Shown here: one piece after another, positions 35,362 to 43,318 of the stretch
How positions within the stretch are numbered: the first letter of the stretch is position 1
Layout: each line of letters opens with the position of its first letter
Source: Alphaproteobacteria bacterium
GTDB lineage: Bacteria; Pseudomonadota; Alphaproteobacteria; Rickettsiales; JADKJE01
Assembly: GCA_016722515.1 (NCBI GenBank)
Contig: JADKJE010000001.1
Span: forward strand, 682,001 to 746,000
Length of the DNA: 64,000 nucleotides
Reading direction: 5' to 3'
The notes under the pieces: generated by a model
Told to the model about the DNA's origin: nothing
Databases searched by the model: none
The model's input: the letters and a program-made list of their open reading frames with translations, nothing else
Made by a program: the position numbers and the translations under genes

Positions 35362-36158
35362 TGGCCAGGATGTTTGCACTCATAACCTTTTTTGTTAGCC
35401 TGTGCATGAGTTATTTCTCAAGTATTGCTTATGCTGGCTTCCAGAACCTGCCCTCCCTGGTTATTATGGCAGAGCCAAGCCTAACCGAAACGATCACTGA
35501 AATAGGACGGCGTTATTCCAAAGACCATAGAGTCTCTGTCACTTGTTCCTTTGACAATTCGACTAATCAAATTGATGAAATCAACCTGGGTGAAGCCGTT
35601 AATGTCTTCCTAACATCTGATTCTACTTATGTTCAGCAATTAAAAACCCAGGGTGTGATCGATGCCTATACGGTTGTCAACCTGGCTTCCAATAAGCTTG
35701 TGCTCGCCATTCCTAAAAACCACGCGCTCAGGCTCCAGCTTAAAGCAAAGAAATCATTTGAAGAGGTGCTGCAGAGCCTTATTGACACACACACTTCCTT
35801 TGTAATGACTGATTCCAACAAGACGGATCAAGGCCATAAAATTAGACAATCCATTGAACATTATGCGCTATGGGATACCCTGTCACCCCTGGCAATTACC
35901 TCCTTGAACTCCCGTCAAACGGTTCAGCTCATGCTTAAAGAAAACAGGCCTGGTTTTGTCTATCTTACCGATGTCGTCAACTATCATGATCTTGAAATCC
36001 TTAAACCCATTCAAGATAACGCCTACGACCCCATTATTTACCAGGCTGTAGTCGTAGCCGGCGATCAAATGGAGATAGGCCGCCAATTTATCGCCACCAT
36101 TTCAGACCCTAAATACCAACAAATTTTCGCCTATTATGGCTTTGGCCCCCATCCTTAA
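35358..36158 (+). CDS. ModA-like molybdate/anion-binding periplasmic protein
   Basis: 266 residues with a signal peptide (hydrophobic MFALITFFVSLCMSYFSS, likely cut after AYA). The body follows the ModA pattern: LVIMAEPSLTETITEIGRRY, a Ser/Asn-rich FDNSTNQIDEI ligand loop, VNVFLTSDSTYVQQL and LVLAIPKNH. ModA delivers molybdate to the ModBC ABC transporter, but no modB or modC is near, so the ligand is uncertain. The start overlaps the hisI stop, which suggests coupling. Confidence 0.7.
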   Translation: MMARMFALITFFVSLCMSYFSSIAYAGFQNLPSLVIMAEPSLTETITEIGRRYSKDHRVSVTCSFDNSTNQIDEINLGEAVNVFLTSDSTYVQQLKTQGVIDAYTVVNLASNKLVLAIPKNHALRLQLKAKKSFEEVLQSLIDTHTSFVMTDSNKTDQGHKIRQSIEHYALWDTLSPLAITSLNSRQTVQLMLKENRPGFVYLTDVVNYHDLEILKPIQDNAYDPIIYQAVVVAGDQMEIGRQFIATISDPKYQQIFAYYGFGPHP

Positions 36159-36211
36159 CGTGACCTATCCCAAAAGATGTGGTAAAATAGGTAGGTACAG
36201 AGGAATAAACA

Positions 36212-36676
36212 TTGCTTGCAGATATTCTTTATTTTACATTATTAATTCTGCTAATACTGGGCATTATAATTGCCCTTATTTTGATATTTTACCGTCTAAG
36301 AACTTATATTCGGAAAAGACCGAAAAAACTAGAACGAGTAGAAAAAAAGCCCTTACCTAAACCGCCAAGTCCTCTAAGACCGCCGATTGAGCGCCTTCAA
36401 GACAAAGAGCTAGAACAGCAAAGAAAAGAACAGCTTGATGAAGAGAAAGTCGTAGGCATCCGCGTGCTGGGATTCTGGACTGAGTTAGTCGTACAAGAAA
36501 AATCGAAATTTATCCAGGCACTCTTGAATCTCGAAAGTTTAGGGATGAAGGCTTCATCGTGGGTTACCAGGGTTAAAGCACAAGCTAATACCGAAGTCAT
36601 AGAAAAAGATGACCCTTATTATTTTCGTAAATTAGCTAAGTCTCGTTCTTCCGGCAAAGGTGGGCGAAAATTTTAA
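36212..36676 (+). CDS. Unknown protein with N-terminal membrane segment
   Basis: 154 residues. The start is a TTG at 36212 preceded by AGAGGA at seven bases; no ATG exists before the membrane segment. The hydrophobic stretch LLILLILGIIIALILIFY is followed by a basic, proline-rich linker (KKPLPKPPSPLRPP), a Glu/Gln-rich helix and a C-terminal domain ending in basic residues. I do not recognise the family; a type II (N-in) membrane protein facing the cytoplasm is likely given the basic linker after the span. Confidence 0.6.
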   Translation: MLADILYFTLLILLILGIIIALILIFYRLRTYIRKRPKKLERVEKKPLPKPPSPLRPPIERLQDKELEQQRKEQLDEEKVVGIRVLGFWTELVVQEKSKFIQALLNLESLGMKASSWVTRVKAQANTEVIEKDDPYYFRKLAKSRSSGKGGRKF

Positions 36677-36800
36677 GATCAGGCCTTTCTAACTATTTTT
36701 TATTTCAATTTGCCATTCTCTGTCATTACGTTTTGACAATCTTTTTTACTGATACTATCCTAGTATAAGAATACCACTGGGCGTTAAGGTTAGGATCACC

Positions 36801-37136
36801 ATGAAGAAATTTACGATACCCTGTAATTTTGGAGGCACTAAATCGCCATTTACTGTCTATATTGGCGAGCCCGAGCAGCGTCACCATCCATTGCATTTTC
36901 AGTCGGACTGGTTGAGTAAGGAGCGAGGGGGCAGCATTCCTGGAGATGTCATGGATGCTATTGCCAAACTCAAAGAACTTGCTGATAAAAATGGCGTATC
37001 CTTTGAAGATTTATGTGTCTACGCACTCCAGGTAGCGAGTGAAGAGGATGCTAACCTCAATGCGACCAAGCCACAGGAAAATTTTGACGCATTGAATGCA
37101 ACAACAGAAAATAGCGAGGAGAATAGTGGTGGTTAG
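36801..37136 (+). CDS. DUF2610 domain protein
   Basis: 111 residues resembling DUF2610, a small domain that I know mainly from Rickettsiales and related alphaproteobacteria. Visible stretches are KKFTIPCNFGGTKSPFTVYI, HPLHFQSDWLSKERGG, IPGDVMDAIAKL and VSFEDLCVYAL, followed by an acidic/Asn-rich tail. Function unknown. The next gene starts inside its 3' end. Confidence 0.75.
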   Translation: MKKFTIPCNFGGTKSPFTVYIGEPEQRHHPLHFQSDWLSKERGGSIPGDVMDAIAKLKELADKNGVSFEDLCVYALQVASEEDANLNATKPQENFDALNATTENSEENSGG

Positions 37137-38169
37137 AGTTCTTATTGCAGAATCATTAGATATCGAAACCCTTGAGTCTATTGAGGAAACGGAACCAGAT
37201 CTCTTTATCCATTTTAACGAATTTAAAGAATCCGTTTATACGCGGAATCAGATACATCTTCATTATTGGCCAGATATTACCCCTCAACAAATCGAACAAT
37301 CTATTTCCGACTATCATGCATTGATCGTGCGACCTAAGATTGTCTCGACCAAAGCGATCCAAGCCGCGCAGCAATTGAAACTTATCATCAGAGGCGGTGC
37401 TGGTGTTAATTCTATCGATGTCCATTCCGCGTCACAACATGGTATTTGTGTGGAAAACACACCTGGCCAAAATAGTATTTCAACAGCTGAATATACCTTT
37501 GCCTTAATGATGAAACTAGCCGCACGCCGTAACATCGATAAAGCAGCGCAACAAGTGAATGCTAGAAAACCGCAGCCAGTTGATCTTTTTTATGGAAATG
37601 AACTAGCCGGACAACATCTCGGATTAGTAGGCTTTGGCAATGTTGCCCAGGCTGTTGCTAAACGGGCTCTGGCATTTGATATGCCGGTAAAGGTCTATAG
37701 TCGCAGTCTTACCCCCAATAGGGCACAATCATTTGGAGTAGAATGCGCAGAAAGCCTGGAAGAATTGCTTTATTCAGACTTACATATCCTCAGTTTGCAT
37801 ATTCCGCTGTCTGAAGATACCCACTATTTAATGAATAAAGAAAGTTTTGGCTGGCTATCACACCACGAAAACACCATTTTAATCAATACTGCCCGCCCAC
37901 AATTAATTGATCCGCAGGCCTTAGCCGATGCCCTGGAAAGCGATACCATTGAATCCTATGCTATTGACGGTGATTTTGAATTACTAACACCTTTTTTGAA
38001 TATTGATTCGCCCAAACAACGTATCCTTACCCACCACATTGCCGATTGCACCCAAGAAGCACAGACCAAAATCACGGTGAATGCCATACACCAGCTATTA
38101 GCTTTCTTCCGTAACCATGAGGTGATCAATGTGGTTAATCCGGGTTTTAAACATAATATCCGGATATGA
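37126..38169 (+). CDS. D-2-hydroxyacid dehydrogenase (SerA-like)
   Basis: NAD-dependent oxidoreductase of the D-isomer 2-hydroxyacid dehydrogenase family. The substrate part includes IIRGGAGVNSIDV; the NAD domain has GLVGFGNVAQAVAKRA. The catalytic residues appear as Arg in INTARP (Gly usually follows Arg here), Glu in DGDFELL and His in ILTHHIADCTQEA. About 347 residues, without an ACT domain, so phosphoglycerate dehydrogenase is possible but not certain. I favour the GTG at 37126 because GAGGAG lies just before it; an ATG at 37096 lacks a good site. It overlaps the DUF2610 gene. Confidence 0.8.
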   Translation: MVVRVLIAESLDIETLESIEETEPDLFIHFNEFKESVYTRNQIHLHYWPDITPQQIEQSISDYHALIVRPKIVSTKAIQAAQQLKLIIRGGAGVNSIDVHSASQHGICVENTPGQNSISTAEYTFALMMKLAARRNIDKAAQQVNARKPQPVDLFYGNELAGQHLGLVGFGNVAQAVAKRALAFDMPVKVYSRSLTPNRAQSFGVECAESLEELLYSDLHILSLHIPLSEDTHYLMNKESFGWLSHHENTILINTARPQLIDPQALADALESDTIESYAIDGDFELLTPFLNIDSPKQRILTHHIADCTQEAQTKITVNAIHQLLAFFRNHEVINVVNPGFKHNIRI

Positions 38170-38319
38170 CGAGCCGAAATGAATGAACGTTCACACAGAC
38201 GTCGTTTCACACATCAATTATTTTTGTTCATTAAACCACAAACATAAGGTCGTACATCCCTCAACCAAACATCCGATTGAACATCACTGCCTTCTTGGAG
38301 AGTAGGTGTACCCATTTTA

Positions 38320-39225
38320 CTATTCGTCCTTGTCCCCTTCCCGCATCTTTTTCAATTCGATCATTTTTTCATCCACCATATTATCGCGCAAACTCATCAT
38401 TTCACGCATCAAGCTTTCTTTGTTCTTCTTAGGGACTCGCCTGAACAACTCGTCTATCTTCGCTTTTTTCTCAGGTTTTACGTGGTTGAGCACCTTCTGT
38501 TGAAACTGCTCTACAAGGCTGAGAGACTTTTGTTTGCTTACGACTTCTTGCATCACTATTCTGATAGCCATTGCATCACCGTACGCCGCCGTCAACCGTT
38601 GCAATTTTTCGTTCCTTTCCTCCGCAGGTAAATCAGCCAATGCACGTTTAAAATCATTGATCAATCCATCATCTAAACCCTGATTCCCAGACGCCATCTT
38701 TCGCAGGAAAGCCCTGGTAATGAGCAAATTCCTTATTTTATCTTTAATGCGCGTAGTAAGGATCAACGGCGTGTTTTCGCCACACAAAGCCTTGGTCATT
38801 GTCTCTGCAAGAATTTCTTCTTTGCTTGAAAGCATCTCATAAAATGAAACACCAAAATACTGGTTAATTTCTGGCAGGTCACTGATATGTTTGGTGTCTT
38901 GAAATAATTTATCAAGCATTTTGGCCCGGCTAACCAATTTTATCATCATATCTGCTCGCGTAGTGGCTGCGGCAACCCAACTGTCCCTACCACGCACACG
39001 TGCCAACGAGGCCGCCTTGTAGTGCCTGAGCGAACCTTTTTCTATGAATTTCTTTGTATCGGCATAGACGGTTGAAACCAAGCGGCAAAATCCATCGTAG
39101 GAGCCCCTCCCACCGGTTACTTGCGGCGAATGGACAGCACCAGTCTTAGCATCCTCAGTAGGGAACAAACCATCCGATATTCCATTCTCCTGCATAAATT
39201 GGTCATTATCCTGTTTATCCGTCAT
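38320..39225 (-). CDS. Unknown cytoplasmic helical protein downstream of T4SS genes
   Basis: 301 residues, highly charged, predicted mostly helical, no signal peptide or membrane segment. Basic and acidic residues alternate (for instance KPEKKAKIDELFRRVPKKNK). I recognise no family. It is the last gene on the minus strand of the T4SS block, after the M23 peptidase with a 48-base gap. A chaperone-like, scaffold or secreted role would fit the position, but nothing in the sequence proves any of them. Confidence 0.65.
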   Translation of the reverse strand: MTDKQDNDQFMQENGISDGLFPTEDAKTGAVHSPQVTGGRGSYDGFCRLVSTVYADTKKFIEKGSLRHYKAASLARVRGRDSWVAAATTRADMMIKLVSRAKMLDKLFQDTKHISDLPEINQYFGVSFYEMLSSKEEILAETMTKALCGENTPLILTTRIKDKIRNLLITRAFLRKMASGNQGLDDGLINDFKRALADLPAEERNEKLQRLTAAYGDAMAIRIVMQEVVSKQKSLSLVEQFQQKVLNHVKPEKKAKIDELFRRVPKKNKESLMREMMSLRDNMVDEKMIELKKMREGDKDE

Positions 39226-39273
39226 AGATCTTTCCCCCTTTTGATCTTTGTTACCGATGTACTCTTAAATGGT

Positions 39274-40275
39274 TTATTCGACCATAAGATTTTTATCACT
39301 TTCAAATATGGTTTTGCCGTTACGCGTTAATTTGACTGATCCAACATATTTTCCAAATAACCAAGGCTCGGCTTTTCTGTATTTACCGATAAAATGAAAA
39401 AACTGTGCCTTAGGCGAATCAAATGTATGGGTATCTTCAATAATCACTGCTTTTTTCGGATTTCGAATTTCCATATGAAGCACATCTCCTTTTTGTGCCC
39501 CAAACAGATCGGTTGCAAACACCAGCAAGGTGGTGTCTGTATTCATTTTGTTGATGGATTGATAGACACCATTACGTGCTTCGTAGGCTTTAGGTACCTC
39601 ACTGAAGTACCATGCATTTAAAAGCCCTGTTGGAATATAGGTTAATTTTTGCAGAGTTGCCTTATCCCACAATGGATATCGTGCCTTATCACAACCGGCA
39701 AAGGGAACATAATCACCAACGAACGGATCGACATCATTTTCCTTATGTCTAAGCGAAAAATGGAGGTGTGGATATTCGGTATCACCTGATAAACCCACAT
39801 ATCCAATAATATCACCTTTTTCTACTTTAGTGTCTTTTTGAACGTTAATGCTACCTTTTTTCATATGGCAATATTGGGTTTCGTACCCATCCTTGTGGGT
39901 AATAAGCACGGCATTACCACAATACATTCCATTCAGGCTGTTCACGTCAATACTGGTAACGGTGACATCCTCCATGCCATCTCGCATGGCTTTAACAACG
40001 CCAGCTTCGGCCGCAACCACAGGGACATTTTTTTGAAGATCGGTGAAATCCCTTAATCTGAAATCTGTTCCATTATGCCCCTCACTGGATAATGTTCCAC
40101 ACATATAGTCCATATACATATTTTTGCTGGGATTTAAATCCACATATTTTTGGATAAAGCACTCCTTGCCATATTCACATTGTATTGGCATTCCAAATTG
40201 TGGCGCTCCGTACGCAGCCGCCGCCATAACAAGTGAAGCTAAGCCTGATAAAATAGACACATAATGCTGTTTCAT
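39274..40275 (-). CDS. M23-family metallopeptidase, secreted
   Basis: 333 residues with a signal peptide ending near AAAAYGA. The LytM/M23 zinc-site motifs are HNGTDFRL (HxxxD), HLHF (HxH) and an intervening YCHM. These enzymes cut peptidoglycan cross-bridges in the periplasm. A further ~130-residue C-terminal domain follows the catalytic core. The ATG at 40275 follows GGAG. The gene is 20 bases downstream of the last VirB6-like gene on the same strand. It could therefore supply the wall-opening function that VirB1 provides in other T4SS; that role is inferred. Confidence 0.83.
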   Translation of the reverse strand: MKQHYVSILSGLASLVMAAAAYGAPQFGMPIQCEYGKECFIQKYVDLNPSKNMYMDYMCGTLSSEGHNGTDFRLRDFTDLQKNVPVVAAEAGVVKAMRDGMEDVTVTSIDVNSLNGMYCGNAVLITHKDGYETQYCHMKKGSINVQKDTKVEKGDIIGYVGLSGDTEYPHLHFSLRHKENDVDPFVGDYVPFAGCDKARYPLWDKATLQKLTYIPTGLLNAWYFSEVPKAYEARNGVYQSINKMNTDTTLLVFATDLFGAQKGDVLHMEIRNPKKAVIIEDTHTFDSPKAQFFHFIGKYRKAEPWLFGKYVGSVKLTRNGKTIFESDKNLMVE

Positions 40276-40295
40276 AATCAATCTCCATTATATCA

Positions 40296-43184
40296 TTATA
40301 ACCCAAATTTATCTCGAATGGTACCATTGACGCGGTCAGAATATTGATTTGCAAGGGCCGCAACATCCTTATTCTTATGATCATTCCCAAATTGCTCTTC
40401 ATGTGCTTGCTGGAATAATCCCACGGCTTCATCCATGACTGCATTAGAGACAGTATCAACAACATGGACTAACCTATCTGCAACATCATGAATCGTATCT
40501 TCAATGGTATCCAAAATTTTCTGTTCAACCTTTTCTCCTATGTCTTCAATCATGTTTTCAATTTCCTTGCCTGCTGATGAAGTCAGGCTTTCAACATCGC
40601 CCAGCAATGATTCAACAATGTTTTCGACCAATGATTCAACGACACTCCTTACGACTGATTCGACAACTTCCTCAACCGTCTGCTCAACGATATCAGCAAT
40701 CACATTGACTAATTCTTCTACGACATCTCCAACGATATCCACGATCAAGTCAACGATTAGATCGATGATGAGATCAACGATAGCCATAATGACTTCGATA
40801 GCAACATCAATAACAATGGTAGCAATCACATCAGCTATGGCAATCACAATATCGGCAACAATATCTGCGACAACGGCAGCAACTTCACCCACCACTGGGA
40901 AAATGACACAAACAGCCGTTATCACCAAATCAACAATAGGTGCCACCACTAGACCGACAACGATTCCCACTGGAACCATAACCACGGCAACGGCAACTCC
41001 AACAGCAACCATGACGACTTCACTGGCTAATTTCATTACCTTCATCACCCCTTTGGCAACGGTCTGTACGGTTGTCATGACGATCGGCATTCCCGTTTTT
41101 ACTGCAGCAAAAGCAAGTTGTTTACCAATATTGGTCATCGTACTACCGGTCAATTCACCGGCAAGATTAAGCATTACGTCAAAAAAGCTATAAAACAGGA
41201 AGGACACAAATAACAATTCAACCATTCCTACTATCAGACGAATCTGAATATCAAAATCCATCAGCAGATTTATACCTGTCATATAGGCCAGAACACCACC
41301 CAACATAGAAATAGGATTGTCGGATAATTCATCTTTGAATTCATGCATAATACAGACAATAGCATGAGGATCGCAGGCACTTGCATCGACATTGCCTTGA
41401 GCATCAAACGTATTATTATAGGTTTCCAAATCTCCATACATGAAATGGTCCATGGAAACCATAAACATGCCAATATACACAAAGACAATCATAGGAAACA
41501 ATGTATGGCCCAATAATTCCTTATACCAAGACTCAAAAATGCTTTTGGTATAACCAAACATGACCATCGGCACAAAAATTGGAGCAAAAAAGAGTAGGAT
41601 AGTGCTGGCAATCGACGCTAGAATAAAGGTATGGAGTGCCTGCAATGCAACCAACCCGATAAAGGCCACACATATCACCATAATGCACAGCGCAAATAGT
41701 CCAATAGGCCCCATAATGACCATGGCAAAGGCAAGGAGCAGTAAAAACCCAAAATCAATTTCACCGTCGGTAAACGACCCAAATCCAACATAGGTCATTA
41801 ATTTACAATCAAGTTCCGACCATAACGCATATCGGAGTATTTTTTCCAGCTTTTCCGAGTGAGGTAAATGAGCCTGATCTAACATCCCAGTTAGCCCACA
41901 CATCTTGCCCGCCCCCTGTGATGAAGCATCAACCATTGCTTCCGTTAAACTTCGTGCAGATCCCACCAGATAATCATAAAAATAAGCACAGCCTCCCCCA
42001 ATAGCAAACCAGGCGACCATGGATAATTTCAGGCATAAAATAAGCAGGTCAGAACCAGTCCCTTCCTCTCCGAGCTGTAATAATCCAGCTTTAATGGCAA
42101 ATAGAATGACGTAAAGCACCATGGCCGCCAACACCATTTTTTTCATATTTTCTTGAAACGTTTCAAATAAAGTATGAGAATGTGATGGCCTACCCGTGCA
42201 ATCGGTAAACTCAGACTTAAAAATATTCCTTACAGTCTCTTCCACACACTCTACAATCGGACCAGATATCTGCCACCCTCTCTCCAGATACGATGCAAGT
42301 AACGTTCCATCTTCCACAACACCTGCTGTAATAAGCTCTTTACTTCCAGCCAGACCACTGCGAAATCCATCCGTACAACTTTTGGGTATCCAATCTGGAA
42401 AACAAACACAATTATCGAGTTTTTCCGTTTCAATAAAGTTATTGAGCGCCTTTAAACACATAGCGCCGTGATATTCATATTTCCCAGCGGAAATGCAGGC
42501 ATCTTTAAAGGTAGGATTAGGTATAACCCCACCAATATAGGAAAGCGCGCAGATTTGATCCGCATTAAGGGTGGCACACATGGTTGAGCCTTTTAAAACT
42601 ACGCAATCGCCTAGTTTCATCAACATACATTCTTCAGATATGTCATCCCTGGCACAAACATTGATGGTAGATTCGTCCTTGGAACGTCCTTTCCCTACAT
42701 TAAATGTTTCTTCCACACAATACGTGAGTAATAATGGAAATCCCATAGCCAGTTTAATATAGTGCTTGCTTCCGTCTCCTGGCATCGAGAGGATAATCCC
42801 CTCTCCATTATTTTGAAACCACCATAAATGTTCATAAGCTATATAGGTTTCATCAAAAGAATAATCCATTTGATCGGATAAAATAGTGTAGATATCAATC
42901 GGAGAAGGGCAAACAAAATCATCTCCAGGAAGCATATGGAATTTGACCTCTCCACTGATCATGCGGACAGGAGAACTAAAAAAAGCATTCAAATTATTCG
43001 TTATCTGATTAGCAACGGGGGATAATAAACTGGCTATCCCGATATCAGTTTCACCTGCAACATCCTGGACTTCATCGACTATCGCTGCCTGGGCACTTTG
43101 AATGAATGCCAAGGCAAGCCATAAAACAGCGACCATACATCGCAAAACGGGAAGTCGCTGTTTGAGTATGCCCTTCATCCACAT
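40296..43184 (-). CDS. VirB6-like T4SS protein, family A copy 3, with Val/Ile-Asp/Glu periodic tail
   Basis: 962 residues. A signal peptide is followed by an exposed Cys-rich region (FVCPSPIDIYTIL, STINVCARDD, LDNCVCFPDWIPKSC), then SGPIVECVEETVRNIF. At about 350-720 there is the polytopic VirB6/TrbL-like core with LYVILFAIKAG, GPIGLFALCIM and the loop YGDLETYNNTFDAQG. This protein and the genes at 43319 and 56129 share all these landmarks. Uniquely, residues about 715-870 are almost only Val/Ile with Asp or Glu about every fourth position (VDLIIDLIVDLIVD), then an acidic helical tail. VirB6 proteins form the inner-membrane channel of T4SS. Assignment rests on neighbourhood and topology. Confidence 0.82.
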   Translation of the reverse strand: MWMKGILKQRLPVLRCMVAVLWLALAFIQSAQAAIVDEVQDVAGETDIGIASLLSPVANQITNNLNAFFSSPVRMISGEVKFHMLPGDDFVCPSPIDIYTILSDQMDYSFDETYIAYEHLWWFQNNGEGIILSMPGDGSKHYIKLAMGFPLLLTYCVEETFNVGKGRSKDESTINVCARDDISEECMLMKLGDCVVLKGSTMCATLNADQICALSYIGGVIPNPTFKDACISAGKYEYHGAMCLKALNNFIETEKLDNCVCFPDWIPKSCTDGFRSGLAGSKELITAGVVEDGTLLASYLERGWQISGPIVECVEETVRNIFKSEFTDCTGRPSHSHTLFETFQENMKKMVLAAMVLYVILFAIKAGLLQLGEEGTGSDLLILCLKLSMVAWFAIGGGCAYFYDYLVGSARSLTEAMVDASSQGAGKMCGLTGMLDQAHLPHSEKLEKILRYALWSELDCKLMTYVGFGSFTDGEIDFGFLLLLAFAMVIMGPIGLFALCIMVICVAFIGLVALQALHTFILASIASTILLFFAPIFVPMVMFGYTKSIFESWYKELLGHTLFPMIVFVYIGMFMVSMDHFMYGDLETYNNTFDAQGNVDASACDPHAIVCIMHEFKDELSDNPISMLGGVLAYMTGINLLMDFDIQIRLIVGMVELLFVSFLFYSFFDVMLNLAGELTGSTMTNIGKQLAFAAVKTGMPIVMTTVQTVAKGVMKVMKLASEVVMVAVGVAVAVVMVPVGIVVGLVVAPIVDLVITAVCVIFPVVGEVAAVVADIVADIVIAIADVIATIVIDVAIEVIMAIVDLIIDLIVDLIVDIVGDVVEELVNVIADIVEQTVEEVVESVVRSVVESLVENIVESLLGDVESLTSSAGKEIENMIEDIGEKVEQKILDTIEDTIHDVADRLVHVVDTVSNAVMDEAVGLFQQAHEEQFGNDHKNKDVAALANQYSDRVNGTIRDKFGL

Positions 43185-43318
43185 GGAGTTTAAATCCCAC
43201 CACCCTTATAATCGTACGTTGGAACAATTATCCCCGGCAGACCTTAATATTTGGTTAGACACGCCTAGAAGTCCATTGGAAGAATAATGATAATCCAAAA
43301 CCGACGTGTCATCGGGCG

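Noticed and set aside
40500..41000. CRISPR-like array suggested by repeated 12-base units
   Set aside because: The periodicity is in-frame coding repeat without spacers; no cas genes are in the window.
40504..41193. Plus-strand Thr/Ser-rich open frame of 229 codons
   Set aside because: It is the antisense shadow of the Val/Ile/Asp repeat in the VirB6-like gene; its composition follows directly from that repeat.
43185..43289. Plus-strand ORF MEFKSHHPYNRTLEQLSP... between two VirB6-like genes
   Set aside because: It is only 34 codons from its best ATG, has no clear ribosome-binding site and opposes the surrounding operon, so chance is more likely.
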